Positions 13,381-20,266 of a stretch of DNA of 20,266 nucleotides are shown in pieces. The number at the start of each line of letters is the position of its first letter. Position 1 is the first letter of the stretch. The position numbers and the translations under genes are program-made. Under the pieces are notes generated by a model. It did no database searches and was not told the origin of the DNA. It worked only from the letters and a program-made list of their open reading frames with translations. The stretch comes from Actinomyces viscosus (GTDB lineage Bacteria > Bacteroidota > Bacteroidia > Flavobacteriales_D > Crocinitomicaceae), in NCBI GenBank assembly GCA_943326975.2, contig CALPVI020000005.1:1-20266 (forward strand). The letters run 5' to 3'.

Positions 13381-15270
13381 ATGAGAACAGGACAGATTAA
13401 TGTACAGACGGAAAATATTTTTCCAATTATCAAAAAATTCTTATACTCTGATCATGAAATTTTTCTTAGAGAGTTAGTTTCGAACGCAGTTGATGCAAGT
13501 CAAAAATTACGTTTTTTAGCATCTAATGGAGAGTTTAAAGGTGAGTTGGGTGAATTAAAGGTTGATGTTCTTTTAGATAAAGAAGCAAAAACTTTGACAA
13601 TTAGAGATAGAGGAATTGGTATGACTGAAGAAGAGATTGATAAATACATCAATCAAATTGCTTTTTCAGGCGCTGAAGAATTTCTTCAAAAGTATAAAGG
13701 TCAAGAAGGTGCAGAACAAATTATCGGACATTTTGGTCTTGGTTTTTATTCTGCATTTATGGTAGCAGAGAAAGTTCAAATTAGAACTCTTTCGAGACAT
13801 GAAGGAGCGAAAGCAGTTCAATGGGAAAGTAATGGTTCGCCAGAATTTACAATCACAGAAATTGAAAAAGAGGATAGAGGTACAGATATCGTATTATATA
13901 TTGCAGAAGATTCAATTGAATTTTTAGAAAAAGCAAGGATAACTGAAATACTTACAAAATACTGTAAATTTTTACCATCTCCTGTCTTTTTTGGAAATAA
14001 AACTGAGTACATTGATGATCCATCAGGTGAAAAAGATGAGAAAGGAAATGTAAAAAGAATTTCAATTGATGTTCCAAATCAGATAAATAATCCTGAACCA
14101 GCTTGGACAAAAGCACCAGTTGATTTAAACCAAGAAGATTATGATAAATTCTATAGAGAATTGTATCCAATGTCTTTTGATAGTCCATTATTTCATATTC
14201 ATTTGAATGTTGATTATCCATTTAATTTAACTGGTATTTTGTATTTCCCTAAGATTAAGGAAAATGTTGAGGTTCAAAGAAATAAAATTAATTTATATTC
14301 AAATCAAGTATTTATTACTGATAGTGTTGCTGAAATTGTACCTGAATTTTTGACGTTATTACATGGTGTAATTGATTCTCCAGATATTCCTTTAAATGTT
14401 TCTCGTTCTTATTTACAAAGTGATGGAAATGTTAAGAAAATTTCAGCTCATATAACGAAGAAAGTAGCCGATAAATTAGCTGAAATGTTCAAAAAAGATC
14501 GTGCTGATTTTGAGTCAAAATGGGATGATTTACAAGTTTTTGTTCAGTATGGATCTTTATCTGATGATAAATTTGCAGAAAAAGCAAAATCATTTACACT
14601 ATTAAAAAATCAAGAAGGTAAATACTTCACTTTTGAAGAGTACAAAGAAAAAGTAGCTACACTTCAAACTAATAAAGATGGTAAAGTTGTTTTCTTGTAT
14701 ACTAATAGTTTAGAAGAACAATATTCATTTGTTAAAAAAGCAAAGGATAGAGGGTATGATGTATTGCATTTAGAAGGTCCTTTAACACCTCATTTTGTTT
14801 CTAAAATGGAACAAACTTTTGAAGATGTAACATTTGCGAGAGTTGATGCTGATACCCTGGATAAATTGATTCAAAAAGATGAGGAGATCCCTTCTAAATT
14901 AACGAAAGAAGATGAAGAAAAATTAAAGCCTTTGTTTGAGCAAGTAGTTAATAAAGATAAATTTATTATCCAGTTTGAAAGTATGAGTTCTGATGATGCA
15001 CCTATTATCATTACGCAACCAGAATTTATAAGAAGAATGATGGAGCAACAGAAATTAGGTGGTGGAGGCTTTTACGGAGCATTTCCTGAAACATACAACT
15101 TGGTTGTTAATGGGAATCACACAAAAATTTCAGATGTATTAGCTGAAAGTTCAGATGAAAACAAAACATCTAAGATTAAGCAACTTACAGATTTAGCTTT
15201 ACTTTCTCAGGGTATGTTGAAAGGAGAGGCTTTAAGTGAATTTATCGATAGAAGTATCGAGTTAGTATAA
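13381..15270 (+). CDS. htpG: Chaperone HtpG (bacterial Hsp90)
   Basis: HtpG is the ATP-dependent cytosolic Hsp90 chaperone. I choose ATG 13381 (629 residues): from there the protein reads MRTGQINVQTENIFP, the normal family N-terminus. An upstream in-frame TTG at 13360 would add seven residues with no family counterpart. The GHKL ATPase domain shows ELVSNAVDA (Asn35), DRGIGM (Asp76, Gly78, Gly80) and GHFGLGFYSAF (116-126). The middle domain follows (PLFHIHLNVDYPFNLTGILYFPK, and LNVSRSYLQSD with the catalytic-loop Arg), then the C-terminal dimerisation domain. Length matches the family. It is divergent from the membrane-protein cluster and followed by a strong terminator. No CIRCE or clear heat-shock promoter element was seen. 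Confidence 0.97.
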   Translation: MRTGQINVQTENIFPIIKKFLYSDHEIFLRELVSNAVDASQKLRFLASNGEFKGELGELKVDVLLDKEAKTLTIRDRGIGMTEEEIDKYINQIAFSGAEEFLQKYKGQEGAEQIIGHFGLGFYSAFMVAEKVQIRTLSRHEGAKAVQWESNGSPEFTITEIEKEDRGTDIVLYIAEDSIEFLEKARITEILTKYCKFLPSPVFFGNKTEYIDDPSGEKDEKGNVKRISIDVPNQINNPEPAWTKAPVDLNQEDYDKFYRELYPMSFDSPLFHIHLNVDYPFNLTGILYFPKIKENVEVQRNKINLYSNQVFITDSVAEIVPEFLTLLHGVIDSPDIPLNVSRSYLQSDGNVKKISAHITKKVADKLAEMFKKDRADFESKWDDLQVFVQYGSLSDDKFAEKAKSFTLLKNQEGKYFTFEEYKEKVATLQTNKDGKVVFLYTNSLEEQYSFVKKAKDRGYDVLHLEGPLTPHFVSKMEQTFEDVTFARVDADTLDKLIQKDEEIPSKLTKEDEEKLKPLFEQVVNKDKFIIQFESMSSDDAPIIITQPEFIRRMMEQQKLGGGGFYGAFPETYNLVVNGNHTKISDVLAESSDENKTSKIKQLTDLALLSQGMLKGEALSEFIDRSIELV

Positions 15271-15284
15271 AAATAATTACTTTT

Positions 15285-15316
15285 AAAGGGCGGGAATTTT
15301 TCTCGCCCTTTTTTTA
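15285..15316 (+). terminator. Rho-independent terminator of htpG
   Basis: AAAGGGCG (15285-15292) pairs with CGCCCTTT (15304-15311), extended by a G-U and a G-C pair around a short AT loop, and runs into a T tract (15309-15315). It is the most GC-rich stem in the window and sits 15 bases after the htpG stop. Confidence 0.88.
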
Positions 15317-15332
15317 ATTTAAAACGTTTATT

Positions 15333-16112
15333 TTGTTTAAGTGGATTTTAGCAGCAGGTGGATATTTCTTATTAGGTAAGAATTTTTTAGGAGCGATTTT
15401 AGGTTTTTTTATTGGTAATTTAATTGATAATTATCAAAATGTTGTGCGTACAGCAAAAACACAAGCTCAAAAAGAAGGCAGATCTTATAATCCTGAAGAT
15501 TTATTTCAGTATTATCAACAAAGGTCATCTCAGAATGATATTCCTACTATGTTAATGGCGCTTTCAGCTGCAATAATGAAAGCAGATGGTAAAGTATTAA
15601 AGGCTGAATTGGATTATGTAAAGTTATTTTTAAATAATCAGTTTGGTCCAGGATACGCATCGACTCATTTAAAAACATTAAAGCATTTTATCGATTCTGA
15701 TGATATTCCGTTGCAACAAATTTGTTTGGATATTAAAATGAGAACAATGCCAGAGGTAAGGGTTCAATTGATTCATTACTTATTTGGAATTGCAAAGTCA
15801 GATGGCACTGTTTCAACTTCTGAAATTAATGTTTTAAATCAAATTGCTTCTATGATGGGAGTTCCTGCAATTGAATTTGAAAGCGTTAAAAACATGTTCT
15901 ATCGTGATGTAAATTCAGATTATGCAGTCTTAGGAATTGGTTCAGAAGCGACTGACGATGAGGTTAAAAAAGCGTATAGGCAAATGGCTATAAAATTCCA
16001 TCCTGATAAAGTTGCTTCGATGGGAGAAGAGTATCAGAAAGGAGCGAAGGAGAAGTTTCAAAAAATTCAAGAAGCTTACGAGAATATAAAGAAAAATAGA
16101 AATATGAAATAA
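15333..16112 (+). CDS. TerB-like / DnaJ-domain protein (DjlA-type cochaperone)
   Basis: A 259-residue protein built like DjlA: an N-terminal glycine-rich hydrophobic segment (about 3-30: WILAAGGYFLLG, GAILGFFIGNLID) that probably inserts in the membrane; a TerB-like helical domain (about 55-165: ALSAAIMKADGKVLKAELDYV, then FGIAKSDGTVSTSEINVL); and a C-terminal J domain (about 194-255) with HPD at 223-225, which stimulates DnaK ATPase. The start must be TTG at 15333: a stop lies six codons upstream, no ATG exists between, and the next in-frame ATG would remove the membrane segment. It follows htpG after a terminator and precedes purT by 50 bases. A DnaK cochaperone role follows from the J domain; substrate unknown. 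Confidence 0.87.
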   Translation: MFKWILAAGGYFLLGKNFLGAILGFFIGNLIDNYQNVVRTAKTQAQKEGRSYNPEDLFQYYQQRSSQNDIPTMLMALSAAIMKADGKVLKAELDYVKLFLNNQFGPGYASTHLKTLKHFIDSDDIPLQQICLDIKMRTMPEVRVQLIHYLFGIAKSDGTVSTSEINVLNQIASMMGVPAIEFESVKNMFYRDVNSDYAVLGIGSEATDDEVKKAYRQMAIKFHPDKVASMGEEYQKGAKEKFQKIQEAYENIKKNRNMK

Positions 16113-16148
16113 CGAGATTTTGATTTTAATTCATCAAAATTAATCGTT
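16111..16148. repeat. Imperfect inverted repeat between the J-domain gene and purT
   Basis: AACGA-G-ATTTTGAT (16111-16124) can pair with ATCAAAAT-TAA-TCGTT (16133-16148), giving an 8-bp inner and 5-bp outer stem with an asymmetric bulge. It overlaps the upstream stop codon and has no U tract on the plus strand, so it is a weak terminator at best; it may be a leader structure for purT. Confidence 0.35.
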
Positions 16149-16162
16149 TAAAAATAAAAAGA

Positions 16163-17323
16163 ATGCGTAAAAAGATAATGTTATTAGGTTCAGGCGAATT
16201 AGGAAAAGAATTCGTTATTGCATGTCAAAGATTAGGTCAATATATCATAGCTGTTGATAGTTATGAAGGAGCACCTGCAATGCAAGTTGCTCATGAGTTT
16301 GAAGTAATAAATATGTTAGATGGTGATGCGTTAGATGCGATTGTTTCTAAACATCAACCAGATATTATTGTTCCTGAAATTGAAGCAATTAGAACAGAAC
16401 GTTTTTATGATTACGAATCAAAAGGTATTCAAGTTGTTCCGAGTGCAAAAGCAGCTAATTTCACAATGAATAGAAAGGCTATTCGCGATTTGGCAGCTAA
16501 GGAAGTAGGTGTTAGAACTGCTAATTATCGTTATGCTACAACGTTAGAAGAACTACAAAATGGAGTTGTTGCGGTTGGAGTTCCTTGTGTAGTTAAACCT
16601 TTAATGTCAAGTTCTGGTAAAGGTCAATCAGTAATTAAAACGGAAGCTGATATCGAAAAAGCATGGAAATATGCAATAGAGGGTTCACGAGGTGACTTAT
16701 TAGAAGTAATCGTAGAAGGATTTGTTGATTTTGATTATGAAATTACATTATTAACATTGACACAGCAAAATGGCAATACATTATTTTGTCCTCCGATAGG
16801 TCATCGTCAAGAAAGAGGTGATTATCAAGAAAGTTGGCAACCAATGCCCATGAATCCAGAACATTTGGAAGAGGCAAAAAAAATGGCTGCTGATGTAACA
16901 AAAGCCTTAGGTGGTGCAGGTATTTGGGGAGTTGAGTTTTTTATTACAAAAGAAGGAGCATATTTTTCTGAGTTATCTCCAAGACCTCACGATACTGGAA
17001 TGGTTACATTGGGAAATACTCAAAATTTATCTGAATTTGAATTACATGCACGAGCTATTTTAGGTATTCCAGTAAATGAAATAACCTTAGAAAGAAATGG
17101 AGCGAGTGCAGTAGTTTTAGCATCAAAAGAAAATGATAATACACCTTTATTTAAAGGATTAGATAAAGCTGCTATTGTACCCCAAACTGATTTTAAATTA
17201 TTTGGAAAACCAACTACAAGACCATATAGAAGAATGGCAGTAGCATTGGCTTTTGGAAATGAAGATGTTAAAGATTTAGTAGAAAAAGCAAAATCGGTTG
17301 CAGCATTGATTGAGGTTGAATAA
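16163..17323 (+). CDS. purT: Formate-dependent phosphoribosylglycinamide formyltransferase 2
   Basis: PurT makes formyl-GAR from GAR, formate and ATP, the folate-independent alternative to PurN in purine synthesis. At 386 residues it is close to the E. coli enzyme (392). The N-terminal substrate domain has GSGELGKE (9-16) and [12 protein letters not shown]. The ATP-grasp domain has [44 protein letters not shown] (GAR and formate contacts in the family), WGVEFFI and the metal-binding [16 protein letters not shown]. The C-terminal region ends with [13 protein letters not shown]. It follows the J-domain gene after 50 bases and ends before a bidirectional terminator shared with clpX. Assignment is essentially certain. 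Confidence 0.97.
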   Translation: MRKKIMLLGSGELGKEFVIACQRLGQYIIAVDSYEGAPAMQVAHEFEVINMLDGDALDAIVSKHQPDIIVPEIEAIRTERFYDYESKGIQVVPSAKAANFTMNRKAIRDLAAKEVGVRTANYRYATTLEELQNGVVAVGVPCVVKPLMSSSGKGQSVIKTEADIEKAWKYAIEGSRGDLLEVIVEGFVDFDYEITLLTLTQQNGNTLFCPPIGHRQERGDYQESWQPMPMNPEHLEEAKKMAADVTKALGGAGIWGVEFFITKEGAYFSELSPRPHDTGMVTLGNTQNLSEFELHARAILGIPVNEITLERNGASAVVLASKENDNTPLFKGLDKAAIVPQTDFKLFGKPTTRPYRRMAVALAFGNEDVKDLVEKAKSVAALIEVE

Positions 17324-17341
17324 AATTCAAAAATAAGAAAC

Positions 17342-17386
17342 AAAAAAATAGGTGTCTGAGCAAAGTCGAGGACACCTATTTTTTTT
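17342..17386. terminator. Bidirectional terminator between purT and clpX
   Basis: A perfect 15-bp stem, AAAAAAATAGGTGTC (17342-17356) with GACACCTATTTTTTT (17371-17385), encloses a 14-nt loop TGAGCAAAGTCGAG. Both strands end in a long T run, so it can stop purT (plus) and clpX (minus). The loop resembles the TGAGCGAAGTCGA element that I recall as common in intergenic hairpins of Flavobacteriia. Confidence 0.92.
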
Positions 17387-17405
17387 AGTATAATTATAAT
17401 AAGAA

Positions 17406-18629
17406 TTAAGCCATATTTAATTTAGCTACTTTCGATTTTGAAAATTGAGCTTCTGCATACTCTTTAGTTACTCTAAATTCTGAATCATCTTTCGATGGTA
17501 ATTCATACATTGCATCTGTAAGAATTGCTTCACAAATTGAACGTAAACCTCTAGCTCCCAATTGAAACTCAATTGCTTTATCAACCATAAAATCTAATAC
17601 ATCACCATCAAAAGTCAATTTAATACCATCAATGTCAAATAGACGTAAGTATTGTTTTACTAAAGCATTTTTAGGTTCAGTTAAGATTCGTTTTAAACTT
17701 TTAGCATCTAATGGTTCTAAATATGTTAAAACTGGGAATCGTCCTATTAATTCAGGTATTAATCCAAAAGTTTTAATGTCAGTAGGATTAATATATTTTA
17801 AGAAACTATCTCCTTCAATTCTTTCTTCCGCTTTGTTTGTAAAGCCAATTGTTTTCTTATTTACTCTTCGAGCAATGTGTTTTTCAATTCCATCAAAAGC
17901 ACCTCCACAAATAAACAAAATATTTCTTGTGTCTATTTGAATCATTTTTTGCTCAGGATGTTTTCTTCCTCCTTGAGGTGGAACGTTTACAGTAGCACCT
18001 TCAAGCAATTTTAATAATGCTTGTTGCACACCTTCACCTGAAACATCTCTAGTTATAGATGGGTTATCACTTTTACGTGCTATTTTATCTATTTCATCTA
18101 TAAATACAATTCCATTTTGAGCAGCTTCTACATTGTAGTCTGATGCTTGAAGTAATCGTGATAAAATACTTTCTACATCTTCTCCAACATAACCAGCTTC
18201 AGTCAAGACTGTTGCGTCAGCAATACAAAAAGGAACGTTTAACATTTTAGCAATTGTTTTAGCTAATAATGTTTTACCTGTTCCAGTTCTTCCTACTAAT
18301 ATGACGTTAGATTTTTCAATTTCAACTTCATCTTTAGATTCTGGTTGATTTAATCTTTTATAATGATTGTAAACTGCAACTGATAATACTTTCTTAGCAT
18401 CATCTTGACCAATTACATACTCATCTAATTTTGTTTTTATTTCAATTGGTTTCAAAACGTTTACAGAAGGTTTTTTCGCTTTCTTTTGAACGACTTCCTC
18501 TTCCATAATTATAGAATTAGCTTGTGTAATACAACTGTCACATATATGACCAGTTACACCTGCAATCAATAAACCAACTTCACTTCTTGATCTTCCACAA
18601 AATGAACAACCTGCTTCTTTTTTTGCCAT
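17406..18629 (-). CDS. clpX: ClpX, unfoldase subunit of the ClpXP protease
   Basis: ClpX is the AAA+ hexamer that unfolds tagged proteins and feeds them to ClpP. The 407 residues carry all hallmarks in order: a zinc finger (Cys8, Cys11, Cys30, Cys33), [13 protein letters not shown], Walker A GRTGTGKT (113-120), pore loop GYVGE (146-150), Walker B IVFIDE (174-179), the RKH loop (222-224), the ClpP-docking IGF tripeptide (261-263), [10 protein letters not shown], and sensor 2 GARGLR. The Walker A second residue is Arg rather than Pro; I take this as a lineage variant. It starts 65 bases after clpP, with a stable hairpin between them, and ends facing purT at a shared terminator. Confidence 0.97.
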   Translation of the reverse strand: MAKKEAGCSFCGRSRSEVGLLIAGVTGHICDSCITQANSIIMEEEVVQKKAKKPSVNVLKPIEIKTKLDEYVIGQDDAKKVLSVAVYNHYKRLNQPESKDEVEIEKSNVILVGRTGTGKTLLAKTIAKMLNVPFCIADATVLTEAGYVGEDVESILSRLLQASDYNVEAAQNGIVFIDEIDKIARKSDNPSITRDVSGEGVQQALLKLLEGATVNVPPQGGRKHPEQKMIQIDTRNILFICGGAFDGIEKHIARRVNKKTIGFTNKAEERIEGDSFLKYINPTDIKTFGLIPELIGRFPVLTYLEPLDAKSLKRILTEPKNALVKQYLRLFDIDGIKLTFDGDVLDFMVDKAIEFQLGARGLRSICEAILTDAMYELPSKDDSEFRVTKEYAEAQFSKSKVAKLNMA

Positions 18630-18643
18630 CTTTAAAATTGAGA

Positions 18644-18673
18644 AAAGGTCACTTGTAGTTACAAGTGACCTTT
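18644..18673 (-). terminator. Hairpin between clpP and clpX, possible attenuator
   Basis: A perfect 13-bp stem (AAAGGTCACTTGT at 18644-18656 with ACAAGTGACCTTT at 18661-18673) closes a 4-nt loop. On the minus strand it follows the clpP stop and is followed by TTTTCTC, a modest U tract. It sits 14 bases before the clpX start and may partly terminate transcription or stabilise the clpP message. Confidence 0.65.
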
Positions 18674-18694
18674 ATTAATAAACTATAAGTTTAA

Positions 18695-19363
18695 TTATCT
18701 AGGGTTACGAACTAAAACTTCGTCTACCATTCCGTATTCTTTAGCTTCATCAGCTGTCATCCAATAATCTCTATCAGAATCAGCCCAAACTTTATCAAAT
18801 GATTGTTTAGAATGTTGTGCGATTATTTCGTACAATTCTTTTTTCAATTTTTGAATCTCTCTAGCTGTGATTTCTATATCAGAAGCCTGACCTTGAGCAC
18901 CTCCTAATGGTTGGTGAATCATGACTCTTGAATGCTTTAATGCAGTTCTTTTACCTTCAGCACCCGCACACATTAAAACAGCTCCCATTGAAGCAGCCAT
19001 TCCTGTACAAATAGTTGCTACATCAGGTTTGATGTATTGCATTGTATCATAAATCCCTAATCCTGCATAAACAGAACCTCCAGGAGAATTTAAATAGATT
19101 TGAATATCTTTTTTTGCATCAGCTGACTCTAAGAATAATAACTGAGCATTTACAATATTTGCAACTTGATCGTTGATCCCTGTTCCTAAGAAAATGATTC
19201 TATCCATCATTAATCGAGAGAAAACGTCCATTTGAGTCATGTTCAATTGTCGTTCTTCAATAATATAAGGTGTAACAGAAGATTCGATATAGTAATCAAG
19301 GTGCATACTGCTAATGCCCATATGCTTTGTAGCGTATTTTTTAAATTCGTTGTTATTAAACAT
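18695..19363 (-). CDS. clpP: ClpP, proteolytic subunit of ATP-dependent Clp protease
   Basis: ClpP is the tetradecameric serine protease that degrades substrates delivered by ClpX. The 222-residue protein has the catalytic triad in family context: Ser125 in GMAASMGA, His150 in MIHQPLGG, and Asp199 in DSDRDYWM, with spacing equal to the E. coli enzyme. Also visible are YLNSPGGSVYAGLGIYDTMQ (90-109, oxyanion region) and the C-terminal ADEAKEYGMVDEV. The N-terminal extension before IIEERQ is about 34 residues and probably contains the propeptide. Upstream is a candidate promoter at 19387-19394; downstream a hairpin and clpX. A trigger factor gene, often next to clpP, is not here. Confidence 0.97.
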   Translation of the reverse strand: MFNNNEFKKYATKHMGISSMHLDYYIESSVTPYIIEERQLNMTQMDVFSRLMMDRIIFLGTGINDQVANIVNAQLLFLESADAKKDIQIYLNSPGGSVYAGLGIYDTMQYIKPDVATICTGMAASMGAVLMCAGAEGKRTALKHSRVMIHQPLGGAQGQASDIEITAREIQKLKKELYEIIAQHSKQSFDKVWADSDRDYWMTADEAKEYGMVDEVLVRNPR

Positions 19364-19386
19364 AATGAATGTGTTATTGTTTGATG

Positions 19387-19394
19387 TAAAGATA
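19387..19394 (-). promoter_or_regulatory. Candidate -7 promoter element for clpP
   Basis: On the minus strand TATCTTTA matches TAnnTTTG at all but the last base and lies 23 bases before the clpP ATG. No TTTG is clear at the -33 distance. It is plausible because a terminator-like hairpin just upstream separates clpP from the preceding gene. Confidence 0.3.
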
Positions 19395-19428
19395 AGTGAA
19401 ACTTTAGAAAGTGAAAGTGAATTTGATT

Positions 19429-19458
19429 AAAAAAAGTTAAAACATTAAGTGTTTATAA
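19429..19458 (-). terminator. Terminator of the unrecognised gene upstream of clpP
   Basis: On the minus strand TTATAAACA pairs with TGTTTTAA around a 5-nt loop (8 pairs, one bulged base), then C and seven T. It lies 13 bases after the stop at 19472. Confidence 0.5.
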
Positions 19459-19471
19459 TTTTATTTCACTT

Positions 19472-20023
19472 TTAATAAATTGATTTATAATTTTTAACCC
19501 ATTCAGGATCTTGAACATCATGTAATAAATTCCAAAAATTTGAATCTAAGAAGTAGTCACCGTCTATTTGTTTTACTCCAAATGTTTTATAAAGATATTG
19601 TTCCTGAGCTATTGTCGGTCTAAATTTTCTATGGCTCCAACCATTTCCTTTAGTTAAGTCAAATGGATGTCTTTCAAATCGAAGTTTCCATAAGGAATCC
19701 ATAGAATTACAATATGCATAATCTTTAAATGTAATCTCATCCTTCAATACGCCACAATTTAATCCATTTTTTTCAAAATAATTGATTCTTTTAGGGTTGT
19801 AAATACTAGGCCATTTTCCTGATGCAATATGTATGAATTCGTTTTCAGTTAGAAATTTTTTATTTGTTTTAGAAATTCCATTGTCTAAATAAACCATATA
19901 TGTGGTAAATTGTCCAGTTGATTGATAAGTTATATTAACACCAAAAACAGGTCTAGCCTCATAGTTTTCTATAACTGAGGAAGAACCTATCCAAATGATA
20001 ATTAATATAAATCGTCTAAACAT
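19472..20023 (-). CDS. Unrecognised protein with N-terminal signal or anchor
   Basis: I do not recognise this 183-residue protein. It opens with Arg-Arg and a hydrophobic segment (FILIIIWIG, about 5-13), consistent with a short signal peptide or membrane anchor, so the remainder is probably periplasmic or exported. The body is rich in aromatic and charged residues and has notable blocks: KWPSIYNPKRINYFEKNGL, two cysteines (LNCGVL, AYCNSM), LWKLRFERHPFD, NGWSHRKFRPTIAQEQYLYKTFGV and a C-terminal FWNLLHDVQDPEWVKNY. It lies between a small membrane-protein gene (63 bases upstream) and clpP, on the same strand, and is followed by a terminator-like stem. Codon usage matches its neighbours and supports a real gene; no function is proposed. 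Confidence 0.75.
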   Translation of the reverse strand: MFRRFILIIIWIGSSSVIENYEARPVFGVNITYQSTGQFTTYMVYLDNGISKTNKKFLTENEFIHIASGKWPSIYNPKRINYFEKNGLNCGVLKDEITFKDYAYCNSMDSLWKLRFERHPFDLTKGNGWSHRKFRPTIAQEQYLYKTFGVKQIDGDYFLDSNFWNLLHDVQDPEWVKNYKSIY

Positions 20024-20080
20024 ATTCTAAAATACTGAAAATTGATTTTTTATTAAAATTTAGTTCATAACTGACTAAGT

Positions 20081-20100
20081 AACTGTTCATAACTGTTCAT
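20081..20100. repeat. Tandem 10-base repeat at the end of the right-edge gene
   Basis: AACTGTTCAT occurs twice head to tail, and GTTCATAACT also occurs at 20063-20072, giving two and a half related units within 38 bases. The repeat covers the last codons and stop of the right-edge gene. Confidence 0.5.
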
Positions 20101-20266
20101 CTTTCTTTTTTTTGAAAACGAGTTTAATAATGAGTAACATGATTATAGAAAATACTACTGGATAAATCCAACTATTCGAAAGAAACAAAATAACCAAAAA
20201 TGCTGGTATCAAAAAGATAGAAGCTAAATGGAATTTACCTTGATTATGATTAGAATTACTATTCAA
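20087..20266 (-). CDS. 3' end of a small membrane-protein gene, cut by the window edge
   Basis: From the right edge inward the minus strand is open for 59 codons to TGA at 20087-20089. The visible part starts with an Asn-rich stretch (NSNSNHNQGKFH), then two hydrophobic segments (ASIFLIPAFLVILFL and WIYPVVFSIIMLLIIKLVF) and a basic tail ending KKKKDEQL. This looks like the C-terminal part of a small two-helix inner-membrane protein. The first visible codon is TTG, but the true start is probably outside. The family cannot be named. Confidence 0.6.
   Translation of the reverse strand: MNSNSNHNQGKFHLASIFLIPAFLVILFLSNSWIYPVVFSIIMLLIIKLVFKKKKDEQL

Noticed and set aside
13818..14221. Two minus-strand open frames
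   Set aside because: Both are antisense to the strongly conserved htpG coding sequence and show no independent start or family signal.
17020..17343. 107-residue minus-strand open frame
   Set aside because: Antisense to the 3' end of purT; its sequence simply mirrors that conserved gene.
17632..17940. 102-residue plus-strand open frame
   Set aside because: Antisense to clpX and without any recognisable feature.
17406..18629. Arg in place of Pro in the ClpX Walker A motif as a defect
   Set aside because: The catalytic Lys and Thr and all other motifs are intact, and variation at this position is compatible with function, so I treat it as a lineage variant.
1..20266. Prophage, insertion sequence, defence island or other mobile region
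   Set aside because: No transposase, integrase, terminal repeats, tRNA-linked boundaries or nuclease/helicase sets were found; gene content and base composition look uniform.

Overview
The window looks like ordinary chromosome from an AT-rich member of the Bacteroidota, most likely order Flavobacteriales. Four things point there: the strongly A+T-biased coding sequence; exported proteins whose signal peptides end in Ser-Gln; promoter-like TAnnTTTG elements instead of a classical -10 box; and the sequence character of PurA, HtpG, PurT, ClpX and ClpP. No rRNA, tRNA, CRISPR array, insertion sequence or phage gene was seen. Genes are packed tightly; the longest stretch without a gene is about 145 bases.

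Left part (1-3140). On the minus strand, fur, a STAS-domain gene and purA form a compact unit (purA runs off the left edge). Upstream of it lies gmhA (LPS heptose synthesis) with its own terminator. A small secreted protein of unknown function is divergent from gmhA and ends at a terminator shared with the next, convergent genes.

Middle part (3136-13305), all on the minus strand. In transcription order: two adjacent paralogous multi-pass membrane proteins, an SDR oxidoreductase, and a 1096-residue exported protein with N-terminal TPRs and a long array of about 25 MORN-type repeats. These four are closely spaced or overlapping and look like one operon. After a strong hairpin comes a three-gene exporter: lipoprotein membrane-fusion protein, FtsX/MacB-type permease and LolD/MacB-type ATPase, with a 4-base overlap and a 1-base gap.

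Right part. On the plus strand are htpG, a TerB/J-domain cochaperone-like protein beginning with TTG, and purT. Convergent to them on the minus strand are clpP and clpX (with a hairpin between them), preceded by an unrecognised signal-anchored protein and, at the right edge, the 3' end of a small membrane-protein gene.

Most of the window is conserved housekeeping: purine synthesis (PurA, PurT), protein quality control (HtpG, TerB-J, ClpXP) and envelope biogenesis (GmhA, ABC exporter). The least explained part, and the best place to look for something undescribed, is the paralogous membrane pair, SDR and TPR/MORN cluster at about 6220-13305. I found no clear evidence for a defence system or mobile element. 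All functional calls come from reading motifs by eye; no database search was run.
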